Shown here: positions 61,944 through 64,000 of the stretch, piece after piece
Layout: each line of letters starts with the position of its first letter
Position numbering within the stretch: the stretch's first letter is position 1
Assembly (NCBI GenBank): GCA_002245135.1
Contig: NGBS01000292.1
Coordinates: 599,928 to 663,927 of the forward strand
Direction of reading: 5' to 3'
Origin: Proteromonas lacertae
Taxonomy: Eukaryota; Sar; Bigyra; Opalinata; Proteromonadidae
Length of the DNA: 64,000 bases
Made by a program: the position numbers and the translations under genes
Notes under the pieces: generated by a model
Told to the model about the DNA's origin: nothing
Seen by the model: the letters and a program-made list of their open reading frames with translations, nothing else
The model's database searches: none

Positions 61944-63031
61944 TTATTCAAATCTATTTTGAATTAAACATTTTAAACATATTAAATTATTATTTACTCT
62001 ATTATACATTATCTTCATTCTTCAATTAGTATTTCTGGAGAGGTTGAAATTGGAATTAGTTTTTGTTTTCTTCTCTTTTGGTCAAAGATGTAATATAAGA
62101 TATGAAACAATATCAATACATCAATAACTATTGAAAATATCAGTAAATAGATAAATTGAGGGATTTTATCTTGATTTCCAAAACAATTTCCATCTTTTTC
62201 TGACTTACTTGTACATCCTTCACTTATATCTTCACATACTATTCGTGGATCATCATAATGTCTTACTTCTAATGTTATTGTATTATTATTATTATTAGAT
62301 ATATAAGTAGCTGGAGAGAAATTTCCATCATTAAAATAACATCCCATTTTATCATGATAAGCATGATTCTTTGGTCTAGCTCTATAAGTGTCAGGAATAG
62401 CATAAAATTCAGCTTTTATTAATACACGATAACATATATTTGATAAATATAAATCACTTATACAAGTTGAATTCTCATTTAACCATTTACCATTTTCTTT
62501 TACACATTTTTCTTTTAACTCTTTTTCATTCAGTTTTGTATTGTTTGGACTTTCATATAACACTTTATGTATTTCAAATTTATCGATATAAAGACGAGAA
62601 GAATTACTACAATCAATATTAAAACATTGTTTTAATCTAAAATTTAATGAAATGTAATTATTTACATTCTCATATTCACATTTATAATAATATGGATTCT
62701 GATGGAATTATTATTGGATCAAGTGGAAGTTGATGATCTTTATAAGGTTCATTATCACTTGATTTATTGAAATACCATAAAGGAAAAGGACCATTACCTT
62801 CATCATCAAAGAAATAACGAAAATGAAAGGGTTTGAAAGAATCTCTTTTTAATTATTCCATCTTCTTGCATATAGATTATATCTCTCAATATTTAAACTT
62901 CGCTGATTTTGATATTGCTTTAATAAACCACTTGATAAACAAGTTAAATATATTCCTATAAATATTTCACAAGAAAATGTTATTATAACATATTCTTTCA
63001 ATTTATCATAATATTCTCTGATTTTCTTCAT
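61944..63031 (-). pseudogene. Two-TM Cys-rich membrane protein, copy 2 (frame-broken)
   Basis: Mirror copy of 36643-37734. At least three one-base differences break the reading frame. Near 62019 one T is missing in a run (CATTCTTC for CATTTCTTC). Near 62697 one base is added (GGATTCTGATGG for GGTTCTGATGG on this strand). Near 62851 CTTTTTAATTATT stands in place of CTTTTATAATTATT. The start MKKIREYYDKLKEYV and the two hydrophobic segments are still recognisable. Since copy 1 is intact over 363 codons, this copy is either a decaying duplicate or affected by poor base calls near the end of the repeat. Confidence 0.6.
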
Positions 63032-63218
63032 TCTATTAACAAGAAAAATGAAATTAAAAAAATAAAATGTTTGAACTTGGTTTGATCAAAATAGATTTTC
63101 AAAATTGAAATTATGATGAATAGAATGAGTTATTTAACTCCTTCATTATGAAATAGTAATATACAAATACAGATATAATATAATCAAAATATAATGAATA
63201 GTAATGAATATAAAGTAT

Positions 63219-64000
63219 TTAATCTTCATGACTAACTTCTTTTAGTTCTAATGAAGTATTTTTATTGAAAAGCATAACACATGGATATAATGGAGATGGT
63301 AAATTTTTAACAAGTAAACTGGGAGGTAAACTATTACAAGAAATCCAAAATTCATGTTTATTCATATCAACAATCAATTCATAAATTACATCAGATGAAC
63401 AATGGTAAAATTGGGATTTCTAGTAACAACTGTTCCAATATAACAACATGAAGCAATATCTTGACTTGCACCTGTATATACAACATAATTACATGTTTGA
63501 GTAAAATATATATTATCAGTTGATAAACCTAAATACATTAAATCCTTACAATCACTAAAAATTCTTTTGATATACATATTTTATATGGTAAATTCCTCTT
63601 TCCATTTTCAAATTTAAATAACATAGACTGCTTCTATCCACATGTTTTGTTATTTTTTTACCCTCTAATAATATTGAAACATCATTTTATCATTATTAAT
63701 GAATTTTACTTCCATAATTTCTAATGTGATTTTGAATGTCTTTTCATTTTTATATTCTTACAGGTTATTTCATATACTGTTTTCTCAATACTATTCTTGA
63801 TTATTCCATGAATTATTCCACTTTCTTTATCAATCACTAAACCATCAGGTAAGGATGGATTTACTGAAAATTCACATTTATCTCCATCACATGAAGGAAT
63901 TATTGAGATTTCTTCGCCTTCATAGAATGAATATTCTGTTTCTGGATATGAAAATGATGTGATTTCTTTGATTATTAATTCATTCAATATTCTTTATTAA
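63219..64000 (-). pseudogene. BTB/He_PIG/SPRY-like protein, copy C (3' part, broken, runs off window)
   Basis: Mirror of the 3' part of copy B (35668-36455). The He_PIG segment (LPDGLVIDKESGIIHG) is at about 63820-63867 and SPRY-like pieces (YLGLSTDNIYFT, LPSPLY) follow. Several one-base indels relative to copy B (near 63405, 63565, 63685 and 63750) prevent a continuous frame. The 5' part lies outside the window, so whether a full gene exists there cannot be seen. Confidence 0.55.

Larger units (their letters stand above)
54997..64000. repeat. Right arm of large inverted repeat (continues past the window)
   Basis: Reverse-complement partner of 35668-44698. The inner end starts with CATTTATTTAAATTATTATT at 54997. 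Base 64000 pairs with about 35668, so the arm is cut by the window edge. It differs from the left arm by single substitutions, intron-length changes and one-base indels, which are densest between about 62.0 and 64.0 kb. Confidence 0.95.

Noticed and set aside
1-64000. Alternative genetic code or bacterial origin
   Set aside because: All three standard stops end genes, introns are pervasive and the gene content (nuclear pore, ESCRT, AP-4, DRC9) is eukaryotic.

Overview
This is an AT-rich nuclear segment of a eukaryote with the standard stop codons. Almost every gene is cut by many very short introns that begin GTAT and end TAG. Lengths run from 17 to about 90 nt, mostly 25-50. Genes lie tens to a few hundred bases apart on both strands. 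A SAXO axonemal-microtubule protein, a DRC9/IQCG-like dynein regulatory complex subunit and a giant WD40/coiled-coil protein point to a flagellated organism. A YME1-type AAA protease implies a mitochondrion or derived organelle. A secreted EGF/tenascin-like protein resembles proteins that are common in stramenopiles. The lineage is otherwise not fixed: a flagellated protist is the safest statement.

Layout, left part: 1-4.6 kb is the 3' portion of a BRWD/PHIP-like chromatin reader. 4.8-5.9 kb is a secreted EGF protein. 6.0-13.7 kb (minus) is one giant WD40 plus coiled-coil gene. 13.7-19.5 kb holds diverged repeats around a broken Ig-like (He_PIG) type I membrane protein gene. 19.5-34 kb carries a class 3 lipase, a membrane-anchored ARM-repeat protein, a GDP-fucose-type nucleotide-sugar transporter, an FHA protein, SAXO, DMAP1 paralogue A, DRC9, a stand-alone capping-type RNA triphosphatase, a BTB/BACK/He_PIG/SPRY-like protein and the AAA protease.

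Right part: 35.7-64 kb is a large inverted repeat. Two arms of at least 9.0 kb (about 35668-44698 and 54997-64000, running off the window) flank a 10.3 kb unique spacer. Each arm holds the 3' part of a BTB/SPRY-like gene, a two-TM glycoprotein, a coiled-coil protein, NUP88, DMAP1 paralogue B and a RABL3-like GTPase. The spacer holds TSG101/VPS23, an MFS carrier, a PiT phosphate transporter, a Sec14-GOLD protein, AP-4 beta and a Vps62-family protein, so it is rich in trafficking functions. The arms are nearly identical in exons but differ in intron lengths and in scattered one-base indels.

Across the window many genes show isolated one-base frame breaks, mostly one extra base. These could be sequencing error, gene decay or, less likely, programmed frameshifting. 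A recurrent CAAGCC/GGCTTGA-type element lies just upstream of at least ten start codons and may be a shared promoter motif.
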